64,000 nt of DNA, taken from Pseudomonadota bacterium (GTDB taxonomy: Bacteria; Desulfobacterota; Desulfarculia; Desulfarculales; Desulfarculaceae). Numbering within the stretch: position 1 is the stretch's first letter; each line of letters opens with the position of its first letter. This document shows, piece after piece, positions 41,495 to 48,969 of the stretch. A model generated the notes under the pieces. The model was not told the origin of the DNA and did not search any database. It was given only the letters and a program-made list of their open reading frames with translations. The DNA lies in NCBI GenBank assembly GCA_018902755.1, contig JAHIQI010000038.1, positions 1-64,000 on the forward strand, given 5' to 3'. The translations under genes and the position numbers were made by a program.

Positions 41495-42453
41495 GCCCAC
41501 CAACCCAGGCCCCAGGCGACAAAAAAAGCGCCCCCCGCGGCCAGGATGGTGGCCAGCTGCATCAGGTGAACGCACTGCTTGGCCTGGAGGGATTCGGTGG
41601 GGCCGCCCTCCGGGTTTATCCAGGGCTTGTCCACCAGCACGCCGTGGTAGCGGTTGGGGCCGCCCAGGCGCACCCCCAGGGCTCCGGCCGCCGCCGCCTC
41701 GGGCCAGGCCGAGTTGGGGCTCTTGTGAGCCCCGTGGTCCCGCAGGGCCACCCGCCAGGCGTCCCCGGCCCCCAGGCCCAGCAAGGGGCAGGCCGCCGCC
41801 AGGAGCAGGGCGCTAAGGCGGGCGGGCAGCCAACCGGCCAGGTCGTCCAAACGGGCCGCGGCCCAGCCCAGGTATAGGTAGCGCTCGTCGCGGTAGCCGA
41901 CCATGGAATCCAGGGTGTTCACGGCCTTATAGGCCACCGCACCCACCGGGCCCAACAGGGCCAGGTAGAGCAGGGGAGCCACCACCCCGTCATTGAAGTT
42001 TTCGGCCACGGTCTCCACCACCGCCCGGCGCACCGCCTCTGGTTCCAGGTCTTGGGTCTCGCGCCCCACGATCATGGCCAGGCGGGATCGGGCCAGGGCC
42101 AGGTCGCCGCCCTCCAGGGCCGCCAGCACCGAGCGGGCCTCCCGCCACAGTTGACCGGCGGAGATACACTGCCAGCAAAGCACCAGCCCCAACAGCCAGG
42201 CCAGGGCGGAGGCCACGGCCTCAGCCAGGGCCAGGCACAAGGCGGCAGCCAGGGCGAACCCGCCCACCACCAACAGCACCAACACCGCCCCGGCCAAGCG
42301 CAGGCCAAGAGGAGAGGAGGCCAAGGAGCGCAAACGGCCTTCCAGGAAGGTTATGGCCCGTCCCATGTAGCGCACCAGATGAGGCCAGGAAGGAGGATCG
42401 CCCAACAAGGCGTCGGCCGCCACGGCGAGGGCTATCAGCCACGCCCCGTTCAT
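41491..42453 (-). CDS. cbiB: Adenosylcobinamide-phosphate synthase CbiB/CobD
   Basis: The 320-residue membrane protein opens with the family motif LGDPPSWPHLVRYMGRAI and carries ETVAENFNDGVVAPLLYLALLGPVGAVAYKAVNTLDSMVGY (quoted here only as landmarks ETVAENFNDGV and AVNTLDSMVG), followed by ARLDDLAGWLPARLSA. These are hallmarks of CbiB, which attaches aminopropanol or its phosphate to adenosylcobyric acid in cobamide synthesis. Four to five hydrophobic helices fit its membrane location. No other cobalamin gene is in the window and no cobalamin riboswitch was recognised upstream, so this is an isolated pathway gene. Confidence 0.94.
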   Translation of the reverse strand: MNGAWLIALAVAADALLGDPPSWPHLVRYMGRAITFLEGRLRSLASSPLGLRLAGAVLVLLVVGGFALAAALCLALAEAVASALAWLLGLVLCWQCISAGQLWREARSVLAALEGGDLALARSRLAMIVGRETQDLEPEAVRRAVVETVAENFNDGVVAPLLYLALLGPVGAVAYKAVNTLDSMVGYRDERYLYLGWAAARLDDLAGWLPARLSALLLAAACPLLGLGAGDAWRVALRDHGAHKSPNSAWPEAAAAGALGVRLGGPNRYHGVLVDKPWINPEGGPTESLQAKQCVHLMQLATILAAGGAFFVAWGLGWWA

Positions 42454-42849
42454 GAAGCGTTCCTAATAACTTTTGTCGTTTGTGTTTCAGTGTCCAATAA
42501 ATGCAACAACAGCCAACAATCTATTTAAGCGATTAAATAAAAAGAAGGAAACCGTTGGGTGAGTTTAATTGAAAAGGCATTGCGTCGCAAGTACGGCCTC
42601 AATCGATGATTTATGACCAACTAAAATATCCACAACCTATCGGTGTATGGCCGCAAAAGACTATCTAATTCAAAGGCAATGTCCATGCTTCAAATTTTAG
42701 CCACAACAAATGACTCAGCAAACGTTGTTGAATAAAAATCTAAATCTTTTGACGTTTGCGGGTTGACGCACCTGGAAAATAGCCTGTATATATAGCAAAT
42801 AAGCAAAGAGTTGTTTGTGTGATATCAAATAAAATAAAGGAGAAAAGAC
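42454..42849. other. AT-rich island upstream of the 121-aa gene
   Basis: From about 42465 to 42849 base composition drops sharply to AT-rich, unlike the flanking genes. It has no ORF with coding character. The right end has a strong promoter (42763-42792) and an AAGGAG site for the next gene. TTGACG occurs twice, at 42749 and 42763, the first in a run TTTTGACG. Such AT islands may reflect transferred DNA or a binding region for nucleoid proteins. Confidence 0.55.
42763..42792 (+). promoter_or_regulatory. Strong sigma-70-like promoter of the 121-aa protein gene
   Basis: TTGACG (42763-42768) and TATATA (42787-42792) are separated by 18 bp, 57 bases before the GTG start. Confidence 0.65.
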
Positions 42850-43215
42850 GTGGCACGAACCTCTCGTTGGAATGAAACAGACCGAGCCAAGCTGCTCAAA
42901 ATGGTCAAAGGCGGCGTCTCCGAGCAAGAGATCCGCAGCAACTTCAAGACCAAGGGCCCCAAGGGCTCTGCCCGCGACATGACCGCGGTGGAATTCGCCC
43001 AGCAGTTGAAGCAGGCCATGGTCGAAGCCGGCGACATTAAGCAGGAAACCCGCAAGAAAGAAAAGGTCCAGGCCATGGTGTACAAAGTCACCAACACCGG
43101 CCGCCTTACCATCACCGATTTCGGCGATCTCACCGGCGCCAAAGAAGGTGCTTCCTTCACTTTGGAAAAGCCTCGCGGCCGCTCCAAGGCCTGGCGGTTA
43201 GTTCCGGCCGAGTAG
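42850..43215 (+). CDS. Basic 121-aa protein of unknown function, possible DNA-binding
   Basis: A GTG start at 42850 is supported by AAGGAG eight bases upstream and a strong promoter. The N-terminal 65 residues look helical, with a possible helix-turn-helix (LLKMVKGGVSEQEIRSNF then MTAVEFAQQLKQAM); a Lys/Arg-rich link follows, and the C-terminal 50 residues look beta-rich (YKVTNTGRLTITDFGDL, then FTLEKPRGRSKAWRLVP). The protein is basic. I do not recognise a named family. Base composition of the gene is GC-rich, whereas its upstream region is AT-rich. A small transcription factor or nucleoid-type protein is a guess from charge and layout. It is monocistronic, with a terminator at 43370. Confidence 0.78.
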   Translation: MARTSRWNETDRAKLLKMVKGGVSEQEIRSNFKTKGPKGSARDMTAVEFAQQLKQAMVEAGDIKQETRKKEKVQAMVYKVTNTGRLTITDFGDLTGAKEGASFTLEKPRGRSKAWRLVPAE

Positions 43216-43369
43216 TTTCTCCCTTTTCGCGCCGCGTCCAGTTGGTGAGGTGACGGACTGCCCCATCATTGATGTGCCTAAAATTATGCACACCTCGCCG
43301 CCGGGCCGTAATGGTATGAATGAGGTAGAGCAAAAACAGGTCCGCGGCGGAACTTGTAAAGAGATATAG

Positions 43370-43400
43370 ACCGGCGGCCCGTCTGGGTCGCCGGTTTTTT
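43370..43400 (+). terminator. Rho-independent terminator before pgpA
   Basis: ACCGGCG (43370-43376) pairs with CGCCGGT (43389-43395), followed by six T. It ends only 20 bases before the pgpA start, so it may either end the upstream transcript or act as an attenuator for pgpA. Confidence 0.75.
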
Positions 43401-43419
43401 ATGGCGGAATGAATCGGCC

Positions 43420-43923
43420 TTGCAGAAGCAAAACCAGACCAAAGGCCACTGGCCCCTGAAGCTCACGGTCAGCTTGGGGGTAGGGCTCATTCCCGGCCCT
43501 CACGGCACCTACGGCTCCCTGCTCGTAGCCGCCTTGGGAGCCTGGTGGCTGGCCCTGGGCCACGCGCTGTGCGGATGGCAATACGGGGCAGTGGTGGCCT
43601 TGGCGAGCCTGGCCGCGGTTTATTTCTGCCACCTGGCCCTGGACCGCCTGGTCTTCGGGGACCAGGCCGACCCAGGCCGCGTTGTGATCGACGAGGCTGC
43701 GGGCATGCTGCTGGCCATGTACGGCCTCGGCTCCCTGGGCTGGGAGTTGCTGGCGGCCCTGGCCTTTTTCCGCTACTTCGACATCATGAAGCCCCTGGGC
43801 GTAAACGCCTTGCAGCGCCTGCCCGGAGCCTGGGGGGTGGTGGCCGACGACCTCCTGGCCGGTCTCTACGCCCTGATTTGCTGGCGGCTCTTGGCCTGGC
43901 TAGTGACCCTTGCCGGGGCTTGA
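43420..43923 (+). CDS. pgpA: Phosphatidylglycerophosphatase A
   Basis: The 167-residue membrane protein carries the PgpA motifs: GLIPGPHGTYGSL near the N-terminus, VVIDEAAGMLLA, FFRYFDIMKPLG, and VADDLLAGLYA. It removes phosphate from phosphatidylglycerol phosphate to give phosphatidylglycerol, an essential membrane lipid. A TTG start at 43420 is the first usable codon after the terminator and has only a weak ribosome-binding site, so the start is uncertain. The 3' end overlaps the convergent deacetylase gene by 24 bases. Confidence 0.92.
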   Translation: MQKQNQTKGHWPLKLTVSLGVGLIPGPHGTYGSLLVAALGAWWLALGHALCGWQYGAVVALASLAAVYFCHLALDRLVFGDQADPGRVVIDEAAGMLLAMYGLGSLGWELLAALAFFRYFDIMKPLGVNALQRLPGAWGVVADDLLAGLYALICWRLLAWLVTLAGA

Positions 43924-44838
43924 CCTAGCGCTCAACGCCTCGGACACCTTCACCAAAACAACTTGACGGCGCAGACGGGGGGCCCATTCCTCCAAGGCCT
44001 TGATGGTCTCAGGGTGAGGATGGCCTATGGCCACGGCGCGGCCTCTTTCCTTGGCCAGGGCCAACAGCCGCCGCATCTGCTGGTCAATGGCCTCTCGGTT
44101 TGTCTGGTGGTCCAGGAACACGTCCCGGCGTCCGGTGCAGAGGCCCAGGCGCTGGGCCGTGGCCAGGCCCAGGGAGTCGGCGCTGGTGAAGCTGTCCAGA
44201 TAGAACAGGCCGCGCCGCTTGATTTCCAAGAGCACCGGCTCCAGCAGCTCCGGATGCAGGGTGAATGCCGAGCCCATGTGGTTGTTCACCCCCGCCGCCG
44301 AGGGCACCCTGGCCAAGTCGTCCCGCAGCACCTCCAAGAGGCGCTCTCGGGTCATCTCCCTCAGCAATACTCCCTGGCCGGGATTGCGGCTGGGGTAGCC
44401 CTTGGGCTCCATGGGCAGGTGCAGCATCACCTCCACGCCATGGGCGTGGGCCAAGCGCGCCACGGCCTTGGCCTGTAACGAGTGGGGCAATATGGAGAAG
44501 GTGAGGGGCATCCCCAGGCCGGCCAGGCGCTGGGCCGGGCCCAAGCCATGGCCCATGTCGTCGATGATGATGGCCACCATGGGACGCGGAGCCGTTGGCG
44601 GCTTTGCTGCGGATTCAGCGGGAGGAGAGGCCTTCTTGGGCTCCACGGCCGGTTTGGCCTTGGGGACGGGGGCCTGGGCGGCCTTCTGGGCGGGCTGTTT
44701 GGGCGCGGGACGCCGGGGGGCGGGGGTGCTCCACCACAGGCCCGTCAAAAAGGCAAAAACAACCCCGGCCACCGCCAAGGCCCAGAGGGCCCGGCGGCGG
44801 CGCGGGGTGCGCTTCTTGGATTTTTTACGCTGGGTCAC
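43900..44838 (-). CDS. Divergent polysaccharide deacetylase family protein
   Basis: The 312-residue protein has a very basic N-terminus, one membrane anchor (about residues 18-36), a Pro/Ala/Lys-rich linker, and a divergent NodB-like domain starting at MVAIIIDDMGHG. Family landmarks include LPHSLQAKAVARLAHAHGVEVMLHLPMEP, GVNNHMGSAFT, LFYLDSFTS and AIGHPHPETI. These fit the YibQ-type deacetylases often placed next to ctpA and envC. The presumed substrate is a periplasmic glycan such as peptidoglycan, unproven. It overlaps ctpA by 4 bases and ends the envelope operon. Confidence 0.9.
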   Translation of the reverse strand: MTQRKKSKKRTPRRRRALWALAVAGVVFAFLTGLWWSTPAPRRPAPKQPAQKAAQAPVPKAKPAVEPKKASPPAESAAKPPTAPRPMVAIIIDDMGHGLGPAQRLAGLGMPLTFSILPHSLQAKAVARLAHAHGVEVMLHLPMEPKGYPSRNPGQGVLLREMTRERLLEVLRDDLARVPSAAGVNNHMGSAFTLHPELLEPVLLEIKRRGLFYLDSFTSADSLGLATAQRLGLCTGRRDVFLDHQTNREAIDQQMRRLLALAKERGRAVAIGHPHPETIKALEEWAPRLRRQVVLVKVSEALSARSSPGKGH

Positions 44839-46250
44839 TGTTTCTTAACGGCGCCGGCATCCTTGCCTTGTTTAATCCCCTCACGGGCGGAGAAAATCTG
44901 CCAGGCCTTTAGCAGGTCCAGGGCCCGGACCATCTGGTTGTCTTTTTCCAAACGATCCTGGGGATAGTACAGCTTGTCCTTTTCGCTCTCGCCCTTGGTC
45001 TTGGCCGGGCCGCTTTCGTCGGCTTTGGCGGGCTCGGCTTTTTCGCCCTTGGCAGGCGCTTTTTCCTCTTCAGGAGCCATGGCCCCTTGCAGGTCCTTTT
45101 CTCTGAGGGCCTGGGACTTCTTATCCACCTTGGGCTCCGGAGCGGGCGGCTTGAAGGGCACCACCAAATCAGGAGTTATGCCCTTGGCCTGGATGGCCCG
45201 GCCGCTGGGGGTGTAGTAGCGGGCCGTGGTCAGTTTTAAGGCACCCTTGTCCTCCAGGGGCAGGATGGTCTGCACCGAGCCCTTGCCGAAGCTCTGGGTG
45301 CCCAGGATCATGGCCCGGTGGTGGTCCTGCAGCGCACCCGCCAAAATCTCGCTGGCGCTGGCCGAGCCCTGGTTGATCAGCACGATGATGGGATAGTTGT
45401 TGGCGGTCATGCGCGGGGTGGCCCGGAAGACCATCTCCTGGCCCGGAGCCCTGCCCCTGGTGGAGACTATCAGGCCGCTGTCCAGGAACTGGTCAGCCAC
45501 GTTCACCGCCTCGGTGAGCAGGCCGCCGGGGTTGGTCCTCAGGTCGATGATCAGGCCCTTAAGGGGCACCTTTTGGCTTTGCAGCTCGTTTAGGCCCTTG
45601 ACCAGCTCGTCGGTGGTGTTTTCCTGGAAGTTGGCTAGGCGGATCAGTCCGTAACCGTCCTCCAAAAGGTAGTAGCGCACGCTCTTGATGGGGATCATGT
45701 CGCGCACTATCTCGATGTCCTTGAGGTTGTTGGCCCCCTCCCTAAGCACGGTGAGCACCACCTTGGAACCCTTGGGGCCCCGGATGTTCTTTACCGCGTC
45801 CATGAGAGTCATGCCCTTGGTGAGCTTGCCGTCGATCTTCATGATGCGATCGCCGGCTTCCACCCCCGCCTTGAAGGCCGGGGTGCCCTCGATGGGCGAG
45901 ACCACGGTGAGGATGCCGTCCTTGCTGGTGATGACGATGCCCACCCCGCTGAAGGTGCCCTTGGTCTCCACCTGCAGCTCTTTGTATTCCTCGGGGGTCA
46001 TGTATGCCGAGTGGGGGTCCAGGCTGCTGACCATGCCTTTCACCGCCTCGGTGAGCAGTTCGTCGGGAGTCTTTTTCTCCACGTACTTTTTCTGCACCTG
46101 CTCCATCACCTCAGTGAGCAGACGCATGCGGCTGTAGTCCGCGTCGCTGGCGGCCTGGGCCGACTGGTGCTGAAACTGAGGCACGTAGAAGCTGAGAACA
46201 GCCATAATGGCCAGTAAAAACAAGCCATGACGTAGCGTGCGGCCGGGCAT
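44835..46250 (-). CDS. ctpA: C-terminal processing protease (S41 family)
   Basis: The 471-residue protein has a signal anchor (about residues 8-24), a PDZ domain (about 95-175, GTFSGVGIVI and GTPAFKAGVEAGDRIMKIDG) and the S41 catalytic domain. The Ser/Lys dyad lies in GSASAS (295-300) and FGKG (K323); LRTNPGGLL is the conserved strand. A Lys/Glu/Pro-rich tail of about 75 residues follows. CtpA cleaves C-termini of periplasmic proteins and in several bacteria controls cell-wall hydrolases. Being between envC and the deacetylase supports a role in peptidoglycan remodelling. Confidence 0.95.
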   Translation of the reverse strand: MPGRTLRHGLFLLAIMAVLSFYVPQFQHQSAQAASDADYSRMRLLTEVMEQVQKKYVEKKTPDELLTEAVKGMVSSLDPHSAYMTPEEYKELQVETKGTFSGVGIVITSKDGILTVVSPIEGTPAFKAGVEAGDRIMKIDGKLTKGMTLMDAVKNIRGPKGSKVVLTVLREGANNLKDIEIVRDMIPIKSVRYYLLEDGYGLIRLANFQENTTDELVKGLNELQSQKVPLKGLIIDLRTNPGGLLTEAVNVADQFLDSGLIVSTRGRAPGQEMVFRATPRMTANNYPIIVLINQGSASASEILAGALQDHHRAMILGTQSFGKGSVQTILPLEDKGALKLTTARYYTPSGRAIQAKGITPDLVVPFKPPAPEPKVDKKSQALREKDLQGAMAPEEEKAPAKGEKAEPAKADESGPAKTKGESEKDKLYYPQDRLEKDNQMVRALDLLKAWQIFSAREGIKQGKDAGAVKKQ

Positions 46251-46313
46251 GTTTGCCTCCCCCGGGATAGATGGACTTTAAAAACTTAAGGTTAGCGCCT
46301 GTGGCCTAACTGG

Positions 46314-47423
46314 TCAATAGTTCAGCCGCAACCACCTGCGAGGGTCCTGGGCCTTGGTTTCAAGGCGCACCTCCAGGTACAGCAGGCCCCCCGGCCCCAG
46401 GGTGCCCACCATTTCGCCGGGGCCGATGGCCTGTCCCTGGCTCACCGCCACCGAGTCCAGGTGCCCCAGCACGGTGTGCACCTTTTCGCCGTGGTCCAGG
46501 ACCACCACCTTGCCCACGTGGGCCAATTCACCGGCATAGGCCACCTTTCCGGCCCAGGGAGCCCTCACCGTCGCCCCAGCCGCCGCCTGGATGGTGATCC
46601 CCGGTTGCAGGGGACCGGACCCCTGCCCCAAGACCCGGCCCTGCACCGGCGGGCTAAGGTGCCCCTGGGCCTCGCGCACCCCGGGCATGGGGCGGGACTT
46701 GGCCCCCGAAGCCAGGGGGAGTAGGGCGAAGGCTCGGGCCAGGCGGGCTTCGGCCTCCTGCAGGGCGGAGATGCGCTCTATGAGCAGCTGACGGCGCTCC
46801 TCCAGGCGCAACAGCAGCTCGGCGCGCCGCTGGTGCAGGCCTCCCAGACGAAGCTGGGTCTCCAGAAGCTTGGCCCTAACCTCGTCTATCTGATTCTGCT
46901 CCAGGGCCAGGTTGCCCTGCACCTGGTTGAGGCTGTGGCGGGCGGTTTCCAGGTCGTTCAGGCGCTGGTGCTGTCCGGCCAAAAGCCAGGTGACGGCCTG
47001 GGAGCGCTCCAGCACCTCGCGGTAATCCCTGGCCGAGGCCAGCAGGCCGAAGTCACCCTCCACCCCCAGCAGGTACAACACGCGCACCTGCCGGTGATAG
47101 ACCTTTTGCAGGGCGTCCAGGCGCAGGCGCAGGTTTATCTCCTCGGCCTGGGCTCCTTCCAGGCGCTCGGTCATCTCCCGTTGGCGCAGGACCAAACGGC
47201 CGGCCTCGCGCTGCTCACGGGCGATGTTTTCCTCCATCTCCTCCATCTCGCCCTGCAAGCGGGCCGCCTCTTGCACCGCCTGGTTCCACTGGTCGAGCAT
47301 GGTGACCAGGCGGCCCTTGATCTCCTGGCGCGCCTCGGAGGCGCTTTGGGCCAGGGCATGGCAAGGGATGAGGAGTAGGGCCGCGGCCAGGACCGCCGAG
47401 GCAAAACGTCTGGAGCGACTCAC
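46314..47423 (-). CDS. EnvC-like murein hydrolase activator (coiled coil plus degenerate LytM domain)
   Basis: The 369-residue protein has a signal peptide (residues 1-25), a long coiled coil (about 28-225), and a C-terminal M23/LytM domain (about 265-365: GITIQAAAGATVRAPWAGKVAYAGE, VLDHGEKVHTVLGHL). The zinc-binding pattern is not intact: the first His/Asp site reads PGITIQ and the usual HLHFE reads LLYLE. Like E. coli EnvC, it is therefore likely a non-catalytic activator of amidases, driven by FtsEX. It lies directly downstream of ftsX with a 4-base overlap, as expected for a functional unit. Confidence 0.92.
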   Translation of the reverse strand: MSRSRRFASAVLAAALLLIPCHALAQSASEARQEIKGRLVTMLDQWNQAVQEAARLQGEMEEMEENIAREQREAGRLVLRQREMTERLEGAQAEEINLRLRLDALQKVYHRQVRVLYLLGVEGDFGLLASARDYREVLERSQAVTWLLAGQHQRLNDLETARHSLNQVQGNLALEQNQIDEVRAKLLETQLRLGGLHQRRAELLLRLEERRQLLIERISALQEAEARLARAFALLPLASGAKSRPMPGVREAQGHLSPPVQGRVLGQGSGPLQPGITIQAAAGATVRAPWAGKVAYAGELAHVGKVVVLDHGEKVHTVLGHLDSVAVSQGQAIGPGEMVGTLGPGGLLYLEVRLETKAQDPRRWLRLNY

Positions 47424-48307
47424 AGCACCTCCCGCGGGTGCAGGCTGCGCCCCACCCCCAGGAAGCCGCCCATGAGCCCGGAAACCACGGCCAGGCAGCC
47501 CAAGGCCGCGGGCAGCAGGGGGGGGAAGGCCAATATCTGGCCCAGGCGCAGGCCCCAGGGCAGGGCGTCGGGCGCGGCCAAGAGGGAGAACAGGCCCCAG
47601 AGCATCAGGCTGGCCAGAGCGGCGGCGGCCAATCCTTGGAGCACCGCCTCCACCAGGAAGGGCCCGCGCATGTAGCCGCCTCCGGCCCCCACCAGGGCCA
47701 TCAGCTCCAGCTCCCGGCGGCGCACGTGCACCGCCAGGCGCACCGTGTTGCTGGTGACCAGCACCACCGCCAGGAACAGGAGGACGCCCAAGGCCACGGC
47801 CAACTCACCCCCGGCCCGCAGCGCCCGCTCCAGGCGCTGAAGCCAGGGGCGTCCGGTGACCACGTCGCTGACCCCGGCCATGTTCTTGATATGGGCGGCC
47901 AGCTCCGGCGGGGCGGCCAGGTCGGGGGTTAGCACCAACTCCACGGCGTTGGGCAAGGGGTTGGTTTCCAAATCGTCCAGCAGGTCGGCCTGGGGGCCCA
48001 ACTGGCGGCGGAAGCGGATCATGGCCTCCTGCTGGTCCACGTAGGCGGCCGAGGCCACCCCCGGCAGGCGGGACAATTCCGCGGCCAGCTCCCGACCCTC
48101 CTCGGGGCGCACCTGCGGGTCGGTGACCACCAGAAGGGTAGGCCCGGTGAGCAGGCGGCCTGCCGCCTGATTGAGGTTCAGGCACAGGGCCAGGTAGGCG
48201 CCCATGATGGCCAGGGCCACGGCCAGAGTGCTGATTGCCACCCCTTGCAGCCAGAGGTCCTCGCCCATCTGGCGCAAGGCGCGTCCCACCACGCCCCGCC
48301 GATTCAA
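47420..48307 (-). CDS. ftsX: Cell division protein FtsX
   Basis: The 295-residue protein shows the FtsX layout: N-terminal helix (about residues 22-45), a periplasmic domain of about 120 residues with LSRLPGVASAAYVDQQEA and NPLPNAVELVL, and three C-terminal helices from about residue 170. NTVRLAVHVRRRELELMALVGAG is the conserved cytoplasmic link. With FtsE it forms an ABC-type complex that transmits ATP hydrolysis across the membrane to EnvC. The start overlaps the ftsE stop by 4 bases. Confidence 0.94.
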   Translation of the reverse strand: MNRRGVVGRALRQMGEDLWLQGVAISTLAVALAIMGAYLALCLNLNQAAGRLLTGPTLLVVTDPQVRPEEGRELAAELSRLPGVASAAYVDQQEAMIRFRRQLGPQADLLDDLETNPLPNAVELVLTPDLAAPPELAAHIKNMAGVSDVVTGRPWLQRLERALRAGGELAVALGVLLFLAVVLVTSNTVRLAVHVRRRELELMALVGAGGGYMRGPFLVEAVLQGLAAAALASLMLWGLFSLLAAPDALPWGLRLGQILAFPPLLPAALGCLAVVSGLMGGFLGVGRSLHPREVL

Positions 48308-48969
48308 GAGGCCTCCTCCAGACGGCCCCGCTCCAGGTGCACCACTCGGCCGCCGCGCACCAGGCTGAGCAGGGTGGGGTCGTGGGTGGCCACCAATACC
48401 GTGGCCCCGCCCACGTAGTCGCCCACCAAAAGGCGCATCATGGCCAGGGCGTTTTCCGGGTCCAGGTTGCCGGTGGGCTCGTCGGCCAGAATCAGGTCCG
48501 GCCCGGGGGCCAGGGCCCGGGCCAAGGCCACCCGCTGCTGCTCGCCTCCGCTCAGAGTGTCGGCCGGAACCTTGGCTAGGCCCGACAGCTTGACCTGCTC
48601 CAGCACCTCTTCCACCCGGCGCTCCACAATGCGGCGGTCGGTCCCCGCCACCTCCAGGGACAGGGCCACGTTCTCGTACACGCTGCGCCGGGGCATGAGG
48701 CGGAAGTCCTGGAACACCAGGCCCAGGCGGCGGCGCAAGAGGGGCAGATGACGCGGGGCCAGCCGCCCCAGGTCGGTGCCGCCCACCACCACCCGCCCCT
48801 TGCTGGGCAGCTCGGCCCCGTAGAGCAGGCGCAGCAGGGTGGTCTTGCCCGCTCCGGAAGGGCCGGTGAGGTAGACGAATTCACCGGGGCCGACTTGCAG
48901 ATTCACCCCCTTGAGGGCCGGCTCCTCCCGGTGAGGATAAACTTTGCTGACCCGTTCCAGGATTATCAT
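48304..48969 (-). CDS. ftsE: Cell division ATP-binding protein FtsE
   Basis: The ATG at 48969 overlaps the stop of the upstream TolC-like gene (ATGA); a TTG two codons earlier is possible. The 221-residue ABC ATPase has Walker A GPSGAGKTT, a Q-loop VFQDFRLMPRRSVYENVAL (the FtsE-type form), the signature LSGGEQQRVALARAL, Walker B LILADEPTGNLD, and the H-loop ATHD. FtsE powers FtsX to activate cell-wall amidases at division. Translational coupling to a tolC-like gene is less usual than the ftsEX-envC arrangement that follows. Confidence 0.95.
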   Translation of the reverse strand: MIILERVSKVYPHREEPALKGVNLQVGPGEFVYLTGPSGAGKTTLLRLLYGAELPSKGRVVVGGTDLGRLAPRHLPLLRRRLGLVFQDFRLMPRRSVYENVALSLEVAGTDRRIVERRVEEVLEQVKLSGLAKVPADTLSGGEQQRVALARALAPGPDLILADEPTGNLDPENALAMMRLLVGDYVGGATVLVATHDPTLLSLVRGGRVVHLERGRLEEAS

